Shown here: in pieces, positions 1 to 8,670 of the stretch
Numbering within the stretch: the first letter of the stretch is position 1
Layout: each line of letters opens with the position of its first letter
Assembly: GCF_900105165.1 (NCBI RefSeq)
Contig: NZ_LT629740.1
Location: forward strand, 4,650,001-4,714,000
Direction: 5' to 3'
From: Mucilaginibacter mallensis
GTDB taxonomy: Bacteria > Bacteroidota > Bacteroidia > Sphingobacteriales > Sphingobacteriaceae
DNA length: 64,000 nucleotides
Position numbers and translations under genes: made by a program
The notes under the pieces: generated by a model
Told to the model about the DNA's origin: nothing
The model's database searches: none
The model's input: the letters and a program-made list of their open reading frames with translations, nothing else

Positions 1-1
1 C

Positions 2-1000
2 ATGGCGCAACTAGCTGTTGAGCAAGGCCCGGTTTACAACATAAATATCGACATTTTTAACCAGGTACAACATACCATTACCGGCTGGCCGGGTGGCAAG
101 CCTAATGCAGATGATTCGCAAAGGCCTGAGCGCGCACTACCTGCTAAAAAACGTTCTATCATATTTTCACCGCACCCTGATGATGATGTGATCTCAATGG
201 GTGGTACTTTCATCCGTTTGGTTGATCAGGGGCATGATGTACACGTAGCTTACCAAACATCAGGTAATACCGCCGTTTGGGATGATGATGTTTTACGTTA
301 CATGGAGTTCACCATTGATTTTAACGGGAGCATTGGTGAGGATAATACGCATTTAAAGAACATTTACAATGAAATGCGCACGTTTATCGCCAAAAAACAA
401 CCTAACCAGATTGATACACAGGAAATACGCGATGTTAAAGGCTTTATCCGTAAAACGGAGGCTATAGCCGGTGCACGTTATGCTGGTTTACATGACGATC
501 ATATCCACTTCATGGCGTTGCCGTTTTATGAAACCGGTAAGATCAAAAAGAACTCGGTAGGCGAAGAGGATGTATTGATAACCATGGAACTGCTGCAAAA
601 AGTTAAACCTCAGCAAATATTCGCGGCGGGCGATTTTGCCGATCCACATGGCACCCACCTTGTTTGCTTCAACATTATACTTGCCGCATTAAACCGCCTT
701 AGAGCTACTGAAGACTGGGTGAACGATTGCTGGTTATGGATGTACCGTGGCGCCTGGTTTGAGTTTGAAACCTGGGAAATTGAAATGGCTGTGCCTTTGT
801 CGCCTCAAGAGGTTTTGCGCAAACGTGCTGCTATCTTTAAACACCAATCACAAAAAGATACCCCGGTTTTCCCTGGTGATGATGTACGCGAATTTTGGGT
901 ACGTGCCGAGGACCGCAACCGCGAAACTGCAAAATGCTACGACCAATTGGGCTTAGCTGAATACGCGGCAATGGAAGCTTTTGTAAGGTATAAGTTTTAG
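2..1000 (+). CDS. NagB-type glucosamine-6-phosphate deaminase homologue, C-terminal PIG-L-like domain (5' truncated by window)
   Basis: The frame is open to the left edge, so the ATG at position 2 is probably internal. Visible in the product are a PIG-L/LmbE metal-site motif (SPHPDDDVISMGG, residues 56-68 of the visible part) and a second metal-site-like DPHGTH near residue 214. In Bacteroidota, long NagB homologues carry an N-terminal sugar-phosphate isomerase domain followed by such a domain; the linker here (VYNINIDIFNQVQ) matches my recollection of that family. Role would be deamination of glucosamine-6-phosphate to fructose-6-phosphate, with the extra domain perhaps acting on an N-acetyl sugar (inference). 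A strong hairpin follows the stop. The N-terminal domain lies outside the window, so the assignment of the whole protein is inferred. Confidence 0.8.
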   Translation: MAQLAVEQGPVYNINIDIFNQVQHTITGWPGGKPNADDSQRPERALPAKKRSIIFSPHPDDDVISMGGTFIRLVDQGHDVHVAYQTSGNTAVWDDDVLRYMEFTIDFNGSIGEDNTHLKNIYNEMRTFIAKKQPNQIDTQEIRDVKGFIRKTEAIAGARYAGLHDDHIHFMALPFYETGKIKKNSVGEEDVLITMELLQKVKPQQIFAAGDFADPHGTHLVCFNIILAALNRLRATEDWVNDCWLWMYRGAWFEFETWEIEMAVPLSPQEVLRKRAAIFKHQSQKDTPVFPGDDVREFWVRAEDRNRETAKCYDQLGLAEYAAMEAFVRYKF

Positions 1001-1119
1001 CCCCCCAGCCCCCTAAAGGGGGAGTTTCTGATTAGTATAAACAAGAAAAGGTTCTGATAATATCAGAACCTTTTTCATATTAAATATTCTTACTTGCCCC
1101 CTTTTAGGGGGTCGGGGGC
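1000..1119. repeat. Nested inverted repeat around the nagB/ftcD convergent terminator
   Basis: A C/G-rich arm at 1000-1022 is nearly the reverse complement of an arm at 1097-1119 (both contain CCCCCT...AGGGGG), and they bracket the inner hairpin at 1045-1075. The left arm overlaps the last base of the upstream gene. It looks like a mobile-type intergenic palindrome or a large bidirectional terminator. Confidence 0.6.
1045..1075. terminator. Bidirectional Rho-independent terminator
   Basis: Stem AGGTTCTGATA / TATCAGAACCT with flanking A and T runs on both sides, placed between the convergent nagB-like gene and ftcD. Confidence 0.85.
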
Positions 1120-1123
1120 TGTA

Positions 1124-2803
1124 CTATATTTTGTTATACACTATTGTAATAATCTCCCCTTCCAAAGCAATTGCCTGCCTTTCCAGTTCTTCCCCTTGTT
1201 TAATAATATCGGCGGTATAAGTTTTATCCTTGTAGCCCGACGCGTTTATCTTCACATTCATAAACGCACCAAGAACGGCTGTACGTGCACAAAGAGCAGC
1301 TACGCCAGCATCGGTTACCGAATTTGGATTGCCAATCTCAGCCATAGCCTTTATAACTTCTAAACTGCCGTGAGCCATTTGCATTACTTTGAATGGGATC
1401 TCGATAGCATATTTTGTGGCGTCCTGTATCGCTCTATCTCTTGCCGCCTTTTCTTCGTCGGTTGATTTAGGCAGACTAAAGCCTTCCATTATTTTATTGA
1501 AAGCTGTGGTATCCAAATCAACCAGTTTTAATAATTCATCCTTATAATATTGACCTTTCTCGGCCCAATTGCTGAACTCTTCCCAGCGGCTGTCCCAGCC
1601 TTTTTTGTGTGACGAAAGGTTAGCTACCATTGTTGCTAAAGACGCCCCTAAAGAGCCCACATAGGCTGATATAGAGCCACCGCCTGGCGCAGGGCTTTCA
1701 CTTGCAGTTTCATCAGCAAAGTCAGTCAGCGTCATGCTGATGAGTTTGCTGGATGCTTTATCCTTTAACAGATATTCAATGATACGCTCCTCAGGCTTAA
1801 ATGGCGAGAGCTCATCCAGTCCCATTGATTTTATGGCGATCTTGATCAGTTCCTTCTCGCTTACCCCTACTGAACGCTGTTGTTTCAGCAGGAAATATTT
1901 ACCCGCATCCAACATTGATTTTAATGGGATCAGGCCCACCAATTCACTGCCGGTAACCCGCATGCCACGTTCAGCGGCTTTGTCGCAAACTTCATCAAAC
2001 GCTTTGTGGACCGGTGTTACTTCGATATTGGTAAGGTTCATGGAGATCTGGGCGATACCATATTCCTCAATATACCAGCCTATCGCTTTCACAAATTTTA
2101 AGGTGCCGGGCACTGATTTTGGTTTGCCGTTTTCATCATTTATGATCTTGCCGCTTATTGGGTCGCCCTCACGTAAAACACGGCCTGCCTCGCGCACATC
2201 AAAGGCAATGGAATTTGCCCTGCGGGTTGAAGTAGTGTTAAGATTCACATTATAAGCGATCAGGAAATCGCGCGCGCCAATAACTGTTCCGCCACGCCTG
2301 GCATCGAATTCCGCCGGACCAAAATCCGGCTTCCATTCAGGCAGCTTTATCTTTTTGAAAAAGCCTTCATACTCCCCTGCCCTGATCACCGACAGGTTAT
2401 CACGCTTTTTATCAGCCTGTGCAGCACCATATAAATAGATCGGGATAGCCAGTTCCTCACCTACACGCTTTGCCAGTTTCTGCGCATATACAGCAGTTTC
2501 TTCCATGCTGATATTGCTGATCGGTATCAGCGGGCAAACATCCGTTGCGCCCATACGCGGGTGTTCGCCTTTGTGTTTGCTCATATCTATCAGCTCACCG
2601 GCCTTTTTAATAGCCAGAAACGCCGCTTGTATAACCGGCTCAGGTTCGCCCACAAAAGTCACCACGGTACGGTTAGTGGCCTTGCCCGGATCGACATTCA
2701 ACAGCCTAACGCCTTCAACAGATTCTACTTCATCAGTTATCTGTTTTATTATATCAAGGTTTACACCTTCGCTAAAATTTGGAACACATTCTATCAATTG
2801 CAT
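1124..2803 (-). CDS. ftcD: Bifunctional glutamate formimidoyltransferase / formiminotetrahydrofolate cyclodeaminase
   Basis: Last gene of the histidine-utilisation operon. The 559-residue product has the transferase domain first (start MQLIECVPNFSEG; GEHPRMGATDVCPLIPI about residues 79-95) and the cyclodeaminase domain after about residue 345 (SPAPGGGSISAYVGSLGASL). The first half moves the formimino group from N-formiminoglutamate to tetrahydrofolate, giving glutamate; the second releases ammonia to give 5,10-methenyl-THF. Length and domain order match fused FTCD proteins of animals and Bacteroidota rather than separate bacterial proteins. No hutG or hutF is present, so this fused enzyme completes the pathway. 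It starts 58 bp after hutI ends. Confidence 0.95.
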   Translation of the reverse strand: MQLIECVPNFSEGVNLDIIKQITDEVESVEGVRLLNVDPGKATNRTVVTFVGEPEPVIQAAFLAIKKAGELIDMSKHKGEHPRMGATDVCPLIPISNISMEETAVYAQKLAKRVGEELAIPIYLYGAAQADKKRDNLSVIRAGEYEGFFKKIKLPEWKPDFGPAEFDARRGGTVIGARDFLIAYNVNLNTTSTRRANSIAFDVREAGRVLREGDPISGKIINDENGKPKSVPGTLKFVKAIGWYIEEYGIAQISMNLTNIEVTPVHKAFDEVCDKAAERGMRVTGSELVGLIPLKSMLDAGKYFLLKQQRSVGVSEKELIKIAIKSMGLDELSPFKPEERIIEYLLKDKASSKLISMTLTDFADETASESPAPGGGSISAYVGSLGASLATMVANLSSHKKGWDSRWEEFSNWAEKGQYYKDELLKLVDLDTTAFNKIMEGFSLPKSTDEEKAARDRAIQDATKYAIEIPFKVMQMAHGSLEVIKAMAEIGNPNSVTDAGVAALCARTAVLGAFMNVKINASGYKDKTYTADIIKQGEELERQAIALEGEIITIVYNKI

Positions 2804-2861
2804 TGATCAGTTATTAGAGGTTAGTGATTGGAGATTAGTTTCTTTTTTTAGTTTATAAAAA

Positions 2862-4070
2862 TCAATATATAATCAGCGGTTTAAGTTTCCCCTGCTGGTA
2901 TAATATCTCACGGTAATCATTACAAGGGTACGCCTGCATATCGGCACGCATTCCGGAGGCTAATATACCGCGATCATGTAAATTCAGTGCTTTTGCTGCG
3001 CGATAGGTTAATCCGGCAAATACCTCGGCAGTATTCAATTTCTCCGCAGCGCTCATTACGGCAGCTTGCATCAACAGGTCGCCCATTGGCGCTGAGCCGG
3101 GGTTCCAGTCGCTGGCAATAGCGAGGCAGGCACCTGCATCCAATAGTTTACGTGCTGGTGAATACTGCATCCCTAAACCTAACGAAGCGCCCGGCAATAC
3201 AACAGCTACTGTATCAGAATTTGCCAGTAATTTTATCTCCGCATTCTTGCTTGCCTCCAAATGATCTGCCGAAACAGCACCCACTTTAACCGCCACCACG
3301 CTGCCACTTGTAGTAAACTGATCAGCATGTACAGTAATATCAAAGCCCATTTGTTTGGCCCTGTTAAGATAGATCAACGCGTTCTCCGCATCAAAAGCGC
3401 TTTCTTCAATAAATATATCAATGCGGTTGGTAAGGTTTTCATTTTTGATGACAGGCAACAAGTCATGAAAAACATAGCTCAAATATTCAGCCTGCGTACC
3501 GCTAAAATCACGTGGTACCATGTGCGCAGCTAAACAGGTAGATACCAAACCCGCCTTTGTTTCTTTAGCGGCCTTGGCAATGGCCCGTAATTGTTTTAAT
3601 TCCGATTGCGTTTCCAATCCGTAGCCGCTTTTTACTTCGATGGTAGTTACACCTTCGGCTAAATGGCGCTCTGCCCTTTGGAATAATAGTTGGGTAAGCG
3701 TTTCTTCATCAGCCGCGCGGGTTTGCGTTACCGAATCCCAGATACCGCCGCCTGCTTTGGCAATTTCTAAATATGTTTTGCCTTGTATACGCATAGCATA
3801 ATCTTTGGCACGTGTACCCGCAAAACAAATATGCGTATGGCAATCCACAAAGCCCGGGAGCAACACATGATCGCCAGTAATTTCTTGTATTTGTACTGAT
3901 GGGTTTGCTTTGTGCAGGCTTTCAAAGTCATCCACAGCTAATATCAATCCGTTTTCAACCAATACGCCGCCTTGCGGGATGACCTGCAGATCATCATCCC
4001 TAAGTGCGCCTTTTAAGGCTAACCCTGTTAAAGGCAGTATTTGTGTGAACGGGCCGATTAGTTTTTTCAT
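2862..4070 (-). CDS. hutI: Imidazolonepropionase
   Basis: Hydrolyses 4-imidazolone-5-propanoate to N-formimino-L-glutamate, the third step of histidine breakdown, in the cytoplasm. The 402-residue product shows the amidohydrolase metal motif HTHICFAGTRA, a second metal His region (DITVHADQFT) and the C-terminal active-site segment LAIASDWNPGSAPMG. Length is normal for HutI. It lies between an exported-protein gene and ftcD in the same orientation. A 103-bp palindromic repeat sits upstream, so it may be transcribed less strongly than the distal hutH-hutU pair (inference). Confidence 0.95.
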   Translation of the reverse strand: MKKLIGPFTQILPLTGLALKGALRDDDLQVIPQGGVLVENGLILAVDDFESLHKANPSVQIQEITGDHVLLPGFVDCHTHICFAGTRAKDYAMRIQGKTYLEIAKAGGGIWDSVTQTRAADEETLTQLLFQRAERHLAEGVTTIEVKSGYGLETQSELKQLRAIAKAAKETKAGLVSTCLAAHMVPRDFSGTQAEYLSYVFHDLLPVIKNENLTNRIDIFIEESAFDAENALIYLNRAKQMGFDITVHADQFTTSGSVVAVKVGAVSADHLEASKNAEIKLLANSDTVAVVLPGASLGLGMQYSPARKLLDAGACLAIASDWNPGSAPMGDLLMQAAVMSAAEKLNTAEVFAGLTYRAAKALNLHDRGILASGMRADMQAYPCNDYREILYQQGKLKPLIIY

Positions 4071-4088
4071 ATTGTTTTATACTATCTA

Positions 4089-4191
4089 TTGCGCTCGTCT
4101 GCGACGAGTGCTTAATATGCTTTGGCGATTACATCGTCAGTCGCGTTACAAACGCTAACCCAATTTAAGCACTCGTCTCAGACGAGCGCAA
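4089..4191. repeat. REP/BIME-like inverted repeat inside the hut operon
   Basis: Arms at 4089-4115 and 4164-4191 are near-perfect reverse complements (TTGCGCTCGTCTG... and ...CAGACGAGCGCAA), and each arm holds its own small palindrome (CTCGTCTGCGACGAG; CTCGTCTCAGACGAG). Transcribed, it would form a large hairpin between the exported-protein gene and hutI. Confidence 0.8.
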
Positions 4192-4255
4192 GTATGGATA
4201 TGTTTCTTATTATTAGAGCTTCATTGCGAACATTAGCTTGCCCTAAGTATTAAAC

Positions 4256-4720
4256 TTATTGATCGGGCCAGCTTATATATGCCTTATACCCGCCATCTTT
4301 GGTTTTTCCCTGCAACACCAGTTCCGAATGTTCAGCCGTGTACTGGCTAATATATCTTTCAGCTGTTTCGCCCTTACCATATATTTTATCAAAGTATTCG
4401 TTAATAGCCTGCAAATCGGCTTCATTAAAGTACAAGCTAATAGACATAACCTTGTTGTGGAAATAATTGATCTCCACTTTTTGTAAGGCGATCTTGTCGG
4501 TTAGTTTAAGGGCATTACCGTTATTATAAGAGTACAGTTCATCTCCCTTTCCCGTACCCGCATTGATTACCGTAAGCTGCTCCTTTGGTATTTTTGTTAT
4601 GGTATCACCTGGATGTATGCCATTAAAACCTGTTTGGTCGAGGTAATTACGTGTGCCTACCTGCGCGCTGGCTGCAACTGCTGTGAACAACAGTAAAGCA
4701 AGAGTTAGTTGTAATTTCAT
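4256..4720 (-). CDS. Exported protein of unknown function within the hut operon
   Basis: A 154-residue protein with a clear signal peptide (hydrophobic run about residues 5-16, cleavage likely after AAASA near residue 19). The mature part has no cysteines and no recognisable catalytic motif; it alternates short polar and hydrophobic stretches typical of a small periplasmic beta-rich protein. It begins 49 bp after hutU and is co-oriented with hut genes, so co-transcription is likely, but an exported protein in a cytosolic catabolic operon is unexpected. Function not recognised; it may be a passenger placed there by rearrangement. Confidence 0.75.
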   Translation of the reverse strand: MKLQLTLALLLFTAVAASAQVGTRNYLDQTGFNGIHPGDTITKIPKEQLTVINAGTGKGDELYSYNNGNALKLTDKIALQKVEINYFHNKVMSISLYFNEADLQAINEYFDKIYGKGETAERYISQYTAEHSELVLQGKTKDGGYKAYISWPDQ

Positions 4721-4769
4721 TCTTTAATTTTTAAACTAAATTAAACATTTATGCGCGCGGGCGTAACGT

Positions 4770-6443
4770 TTACCACACATTCAATCCAAACCTTTCACCC
4801 CACTCTTGTGCCTTATCATAGCCAGCATCAGCATGGCGGAAGATACCCATTGCAGGGTCGTTATGTAATACGCGTTTAAGACATGTTGCTGCACGCTCGG
4901 TACCATCAGCCAAAACTACCATACCCGCATGCTGCGAATAACCCATACCAACCCCGCCACCGTGGTGGAACGAGATCCAGGTTGCGCCGCCTGATGCATT
5001 TGCCATCAGGTTTAATAAAGGCCAGTCGGATACCGCGTCAGAACCATCTTTCATAGATTCCGTTTCACGGTTGGGTGATGCTACCGATCCGCAATCCAAA
5101 TGATCGCGACCGATAACTATTGGCCCTTTCACTTTGCCGCTTGCTACCAATTCATTAAAAATCAATCCTGCTTTTTCGCGCTCACCCATACCCAGCCAGC
5201 AAATGCGGGCAGGTAATCCCTGGAATGATATTTTCTTTTGCGCTTTTTCCAGCCAATTGATCAGTGGTTTATTTTCAGGGAATGCTTCCATCAAAGCTCT
5301 ATCAGTGACAAAAATATCTTCTGGATCGCCTGACAAGGCTACCCATCTGAACGGCCCTTTACCCTCGCAAAACAGCGGACGGATATAGGCCGGGGTAAAT
5401 CCCGGAAAATTAAATGCATCAGGCTCGCCACCCTGGCGTGCAAACTCGCGCAGGTTGTTACCATAATCGAACGTTATAGCGCCTTTCTTTTGCAGATCAA
5501 GCATAAAACCAACGTGGCGCGCCATGCTTTTTAATGACAGGTCCTTATATTTCGCCGGATCAGCTTTGCGTAATTCCGCTGCTTCTGCTAATGACAGACC
5601 GTTTGGTATATAACCATTTAAGGGGTCATGCGCCGAAGTTTGGTCGGTAAGCATATCAGGGATGATGTTATCCTTTATCAATCTTTCCAGCAGGTCACCT
5701 GCATCACTCACTAGGCCAACAGATAAAGTTTCGCCTTTTTGCATGGCATCCTTTACCCAGGCAATAGCTTCATCATAGTTGTGGGTGATCCTATCAATAT
5801 ATTGAGTATCCACACGTTTCTGGATACGGGTTTCATCTACATCGGCACCCAAAAATACGCCACCGGCCATAGTTGCGGCCAGTGGCTGCGCGCCACCCAT
5901 ACCGCCAATACCTGCGCTTACGATCAGCTTACCAGTTAAATCATTATTAAAATGCTGGCGGCCTGCTTCAACAAAAGTTTCATAAGTGCCCTGCAAAATT
6001 CCCTGCGTACCAATATAGATCCAGCTGCCGGCGGTCATTTGCCCGTACATCATCAACCCTTTGGCGCGCAGTTCATTAAAATGCTCCCAGTTTGCCCATG
6101 CGGGGACGAGATTACTATTGGCGATAAGCACACGCGGCGCCTGCGGGTGACTACGGATGATACCAACCGGCTTACCCGATTGTACCAGTAAAGAATGATC
6201 TTCATCCAGCTCCAGTAATAGCTCAATTATCTTACGCAATGCTTCCGGGTTGCGGGCAGCCTGGCCTATACCGCCATATACCACCAGTTCCTCAGGGTTT
6301 TCTGCTACCTGCCCGTCAAGGTTATTTAACAGCATGCGCAAAGGCGCTTCGGTTTGCCAGCTTTTGGCGTGCAACTGCATACCTACCGGGGCTTTGTAAA
6401 CCGGGTGATTGGCATATTTTTTAATAAATTCCGAACTCGTCAT
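4770..6443 (-). CDS. hutU: Urocanate hydratase
   Basis: Converts urocanate to 4-imidazolone-5-propanoate using tightly bound NAD+. The 557-residue product has the family's N-terminal segment (YGGIGQAARNPEAL), the NAD-binding glycine-rich region (IVSAGIGGMGGAQPLA) and the active-site region with cysteines ICWLGMGEREKAG and RDHLDCGSVASP. Full length for the family. Its first codons overlap the end of hutH by 23 bp, so the two are translationally coupled. Confidence 0.97.
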   Translation of the reverse strand: MTSSEFIKKYANHPVYKAPVGMQLHAKSWQTEAPLRMLLNNLDGQVAENPEELVVYGGIGQAARNPEALRKIIELLLELDEDHSLLVQSGKPVGIIRSHPQAPRVLIANSNLVPAWANWEHFNELRAKGLMMYGQMTAGSWIYIGTQGILQGTYETFVEAGRQHFNNDLTGKLIVSAGIGGMGGAQPLAATMAGGVFLGADVDETRIQKRVDTQYIDRITHNYDEAIAWVKDAMQKGETLSVGLVSDAGDLLERLIKDNIIPDMLTDQTSAHDPLNGYIPNGLSLAEAAELRKADPAKYKDLSLKSMARHVGFMLDLQKKGAITFDYGNNLREFARQGGEPDAFNFPGFTPAYIRPLFCEGKGPFRWVALSGDPEDIFVTDRALMEAFPENKPLINWLEKAQKKISFQGLPARICWLGMGEREKAGLIFNELVASGKVKGPIVIGRDHLDCGSVASPNRETESMKDGSDAVSDWPLLNLMANASGGATWISFHHGGGVGMGYSQHAGMVVLADGTERAATCLKRVLHNDPAMGIFRHADAGYDKAQEWGERFGLNVW

Positions 6444-7983
6444 TGGGATTGAGATTAATGTTATTGTTTATAGCAGTTTCATCGGCTATTGCCAGTAGTG
6501 AACCGCTTGTAATGATTTGATGTAACTGGTTAATATCAGTAGCGAAGATCCTGTCTTCCTCAATAAAAGGAACAGTTTCGCGTATAAAATTATGGCAGGC
6601 CTCAATTACCGGGGTGGATTTTAACGGCCTGCGGAAATCCATGGCCTGCGTAGCATATAGTAATTCAATAGCCTGAATGTACTCCAAATTATCTATCACC
6701 TGGTGCAATTTGCGCCCGCTGATGGAGCCCATGGAAACATGGTCTTCCTGCCCCAATGAGGTAGGCACGCTATCGGCACTGGCCGGGAAACACAGGGTCT
6801 TGTTTTCGGTGACCAACGCCGCGGTAGTGTATTGCGGGATCATCAAACCTGAATTCAGGCCCGGATCATTGGTTAATACTTTTGGCAGGCCGTATCTGCC
6901 CTCACTCATCAGGTAACAGCGGCGATCGGCTATATTGCCTAACTCAGCAGCGGCTACGGTGGCATAATCCAATGGCAATGCCAATGGTTGCCCGTGGAAA
7001 TTACCGCCGCTTATGGTATCAGTAGCACTAAAAATAATAGGGTTATCGGTAACAGAATTCAGCTCTATCTCTGTTAATTCCTTTAAATGCAACCATGCAT
7101 TGCGCGATGCACCGTGCACTTGCGGCATACAGCGCAGGGAATATGGATCCTGCACACGGTCACAATTAACATGTGAATTACAGATCTCCGATTCACTTAA
7201 TAAAGTATGCAGTCGGTTAGCTACCAATTTACTCCCTTTAAAGGGGCGGATGGCATGCAAACGTTCATCAAATGGCCGTGCCGAACCCATCAAACCTTCC
7301 AACGACATAGCACCTATCAGGTCGGCCCGGTTTAAGGCATCATTTAAACGTTGTACCGCTTTTACCGCAAAGGCTAGTATAAATTGTGTACCGTTTATCA
7401 GTGCTAAACCTTCTTTCGGGCCTAAAACTACAGGCTCCAGGTTGTTATCTTTTAATACTTTTCCTGCCGGGACCTTTTCTCCTTTTACAAATACCTCGCC
7501 TAAACCTATCAGTGGCAAAAACAGGTGCGATAAAGGTGCAAGATCGCCCGACGCACCAACCGAGCCTTTTTCAGGTACTACCGGGATAATATCATGATCA
7601 ATATGCCAGATGATACGATTTAAAGTTGCCGGGGATATGCCTGAATACCCCTGTGCCAGTGATTGCACTTTGCTGATCAGCATCAGTTTGGCAATTTCCT
7701 GCGGGATGGGTTTGCCCACCCCTACGCTGTGGCTTTTCAGCAGGTTCTGTTGTAAGGTGCTGGTATCTTTTTCGCTGATATGGGTATCGCACAGTGGCCC
7801 AAAACCGGTGTTAATACCATAAACAGGGATTTGTTTGTGCACTATTTCAGCAACTGCCTGCCACGAGGCTTTGATTCGGGCAGCCGCTTCGGCACCTATA
7901 ATTCCTTTTGTTTTGCCCGATGCAATATCGAGGCAAATGCCGATAGTTAAATGTTCTGTTCCGTAATTAAACTGACTATTCAT
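6421..7983 (-). CDS. hutH: Histidine ammonia-lyase
   Basis: Catalyses the first committed step, L-histidine to trans-urocanate plus ammonia. The 520-residue product contains the Ala-Ser-Gly triad that cyclises to the MIO cofactor (GSVGASGDLAPLSH, ASG at residues 144-146) and the conserved QDxxS-type segment (QEDHVSMGSISGRK). Length is normal. It overlaps the MarR-type regulator gene by 8 bp at its start and hutU by 23 bp at its end, which places all three in one transcript. Confidence 0.97.
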   Translation of the reverse strand: MNSQFNYGTEHLTIGICLDIASGKTKGIIGAEAAARIKASWQAVAEIVHKQIPVYGINTGFGPLCDTHISEKDTSTLQQNLLKSHSVGVGKPIPQEIAKLMLISKVQSLAQGYSGISPATLNRIIWHIDHDIIPVVPEKGSVGASGDLAPLSHLFLPLIGLGEVFVKGEKVPAGKVLKDNNLEPVVLGPKEGLALINGTQFILAFAVKAVQRLNDALNRADLIGAMSLEGLMGSARPFDERLHAIRPFKGSKLVANRLHTLLSESEICNSHVNCDRVQDPYSLRCMPQVHGASRNAWLHLKELTEIELNSVTDNPIIFSATDTISGGNFHGQPLALPLDYATVAAAELGNIADRRCYLMSEGRYGLPKVLTNDPGLNSGLMIPQYTTAALVTENKTLCFPASADSVPTSLGQEDHVSMGSISGRKLHQVIDNLEYIQAIELLYATQAMDFRRPLKSTPVIEACHNFIRETVPFIEEDRIFATDINQLHQIITSGSLLAIADETAINNNINLNPNDEFGIY

Positions 7984-8485
7984 ATGCTTCAGTTTTTAGT
8001 GTGGCGGATAATTTTTCGGTTATCTTATTAGCCAGGTTAGTTGATCTGAATGTATTCTCGAGCGAAGTGATGGCCGGTAAAAGCTGACGACAGCCGGGTT
8101 CTGACGCAACCAATTCATCCATGGCTTCTCTCACGGCAGCCCAAACTGGCAAAACCTGCGCCAATAGTGCTTTACCGCTATCGGTTAATTGCACCAATTG
8201 GCGTCGGCCATCATCGGTACAAGTGGCTGTGGCTACCAGTTTTTTGTTTTTAAGACCGGTGATAAGCTGACTGGCAGCGGGATGCGAGATCTCGATCTGC
8301 TCGCTTAATTCCTTAATCGAAAGCGATTCGTTTTGCGACAGTAAATAAAATACCGGGAACCAGCTGGCATCAAAATCGATGCCCTCATTTTGATATGCAC
8401 GGTTAATTTCGGACAGAAAAGCTTCGCTTAACCGCCTTAACCTGCTGCCAAAAGCCAGGTACCCCAGGTTTTGATATAAATTCAT
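7976..8485 (-). CDS. MarR-family transcriptional regulator heading the hut operon
   Basis: A 169-residue protein if translation starts at the ATG at 8485 (MNLYQNLGYLAFG); an upstream in-frame start at 8545 would read through the palindrome at 8492-8515 and is less likely. It has the winged-helix layout of MarR proteins: a helical N-terminus, the HTH segment LSIKELSEQIEISHPAASQLITGLKNKKL (split: recognition helix near HPAASQLITGL), then the wing with DDGRRQLVQLTDSGKALL. Its end overlaps hutH, so it probably controls its own operon; the ligand is probably histidine or urocanate (inference). HutC and HutP, the regulators known from other phyla, are not seen here. Confidence 0.88.
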   Translation of the reverse strand: MNLYQNLGYLAFGSRLRRLSEAFLSEINRAYQNEGIDFDASWFPVFYLLSQNESLSIKELSEQIEISHPAASQLITGLKNKKLVATATCTDDGRRQLVQLTDSGKALLAQVLPVWAAVREAMDELVASEPGCRQLLPAITSLENTFRSTNLANKITEKLSATLKTEAYE

Positions 8486-8491
8486 GGCGCA

Positions 8492-8515
8492 ATTTATATA
8501 AGTACTTATATAAAT
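8492..8515. promoter_or_regulatory. Perfect 24-bp palindrome, putative operator of the MarR-type regulator
   Basis: Each half reads ATTTATATAAGT outward to inward, with the centre AGT|ACT between 8503 and 8504 and no mismatches. It ends 6 bp before the start codon at 8485. MarR dimers bind palindromes of about this size near their own start, so autoregulation of the hut operon is the natural reading. A weak -7-like sequence lies just upstream on the minus strand. Confidence 0.7.
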
Positions 8516-8617
8516 GCAAGAAGTAAGTGATATTTTTATCACCACACGTTATTTAATACAATGAAGAACAAATATTTAACCTATCATCATTGAAAAACAT
8601 ACAGCTGAATGGTGCAT

Positions 8618-8650
8618 AAAAAAAGCCCCTGGTTATCCAGGGGCCTTGCT
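8618..8650 (-). terminator. Rho-independent terminator after the outer-membrane protein gene
   Basis: Stem GCCCCTGG / CCAGGGGC (8625-8632 and 8637-8644) with loop TTAT, followed on the minus strand by a run of seven T. Confidence 0.85.
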
Positions 8651-8670
8651 GTATAAATTGATATGATCTT

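Noticed and set aside
747..956. Frame inside the nagB-like gene
   Set aside because: Shadow of the real reading frame, with no family features.
8486..8545. Longer N-terminus for the MarR-type regulator
   Set aside because: The extra 20 residues run through the perfect palindrome and do not resemble MarR N-termini.
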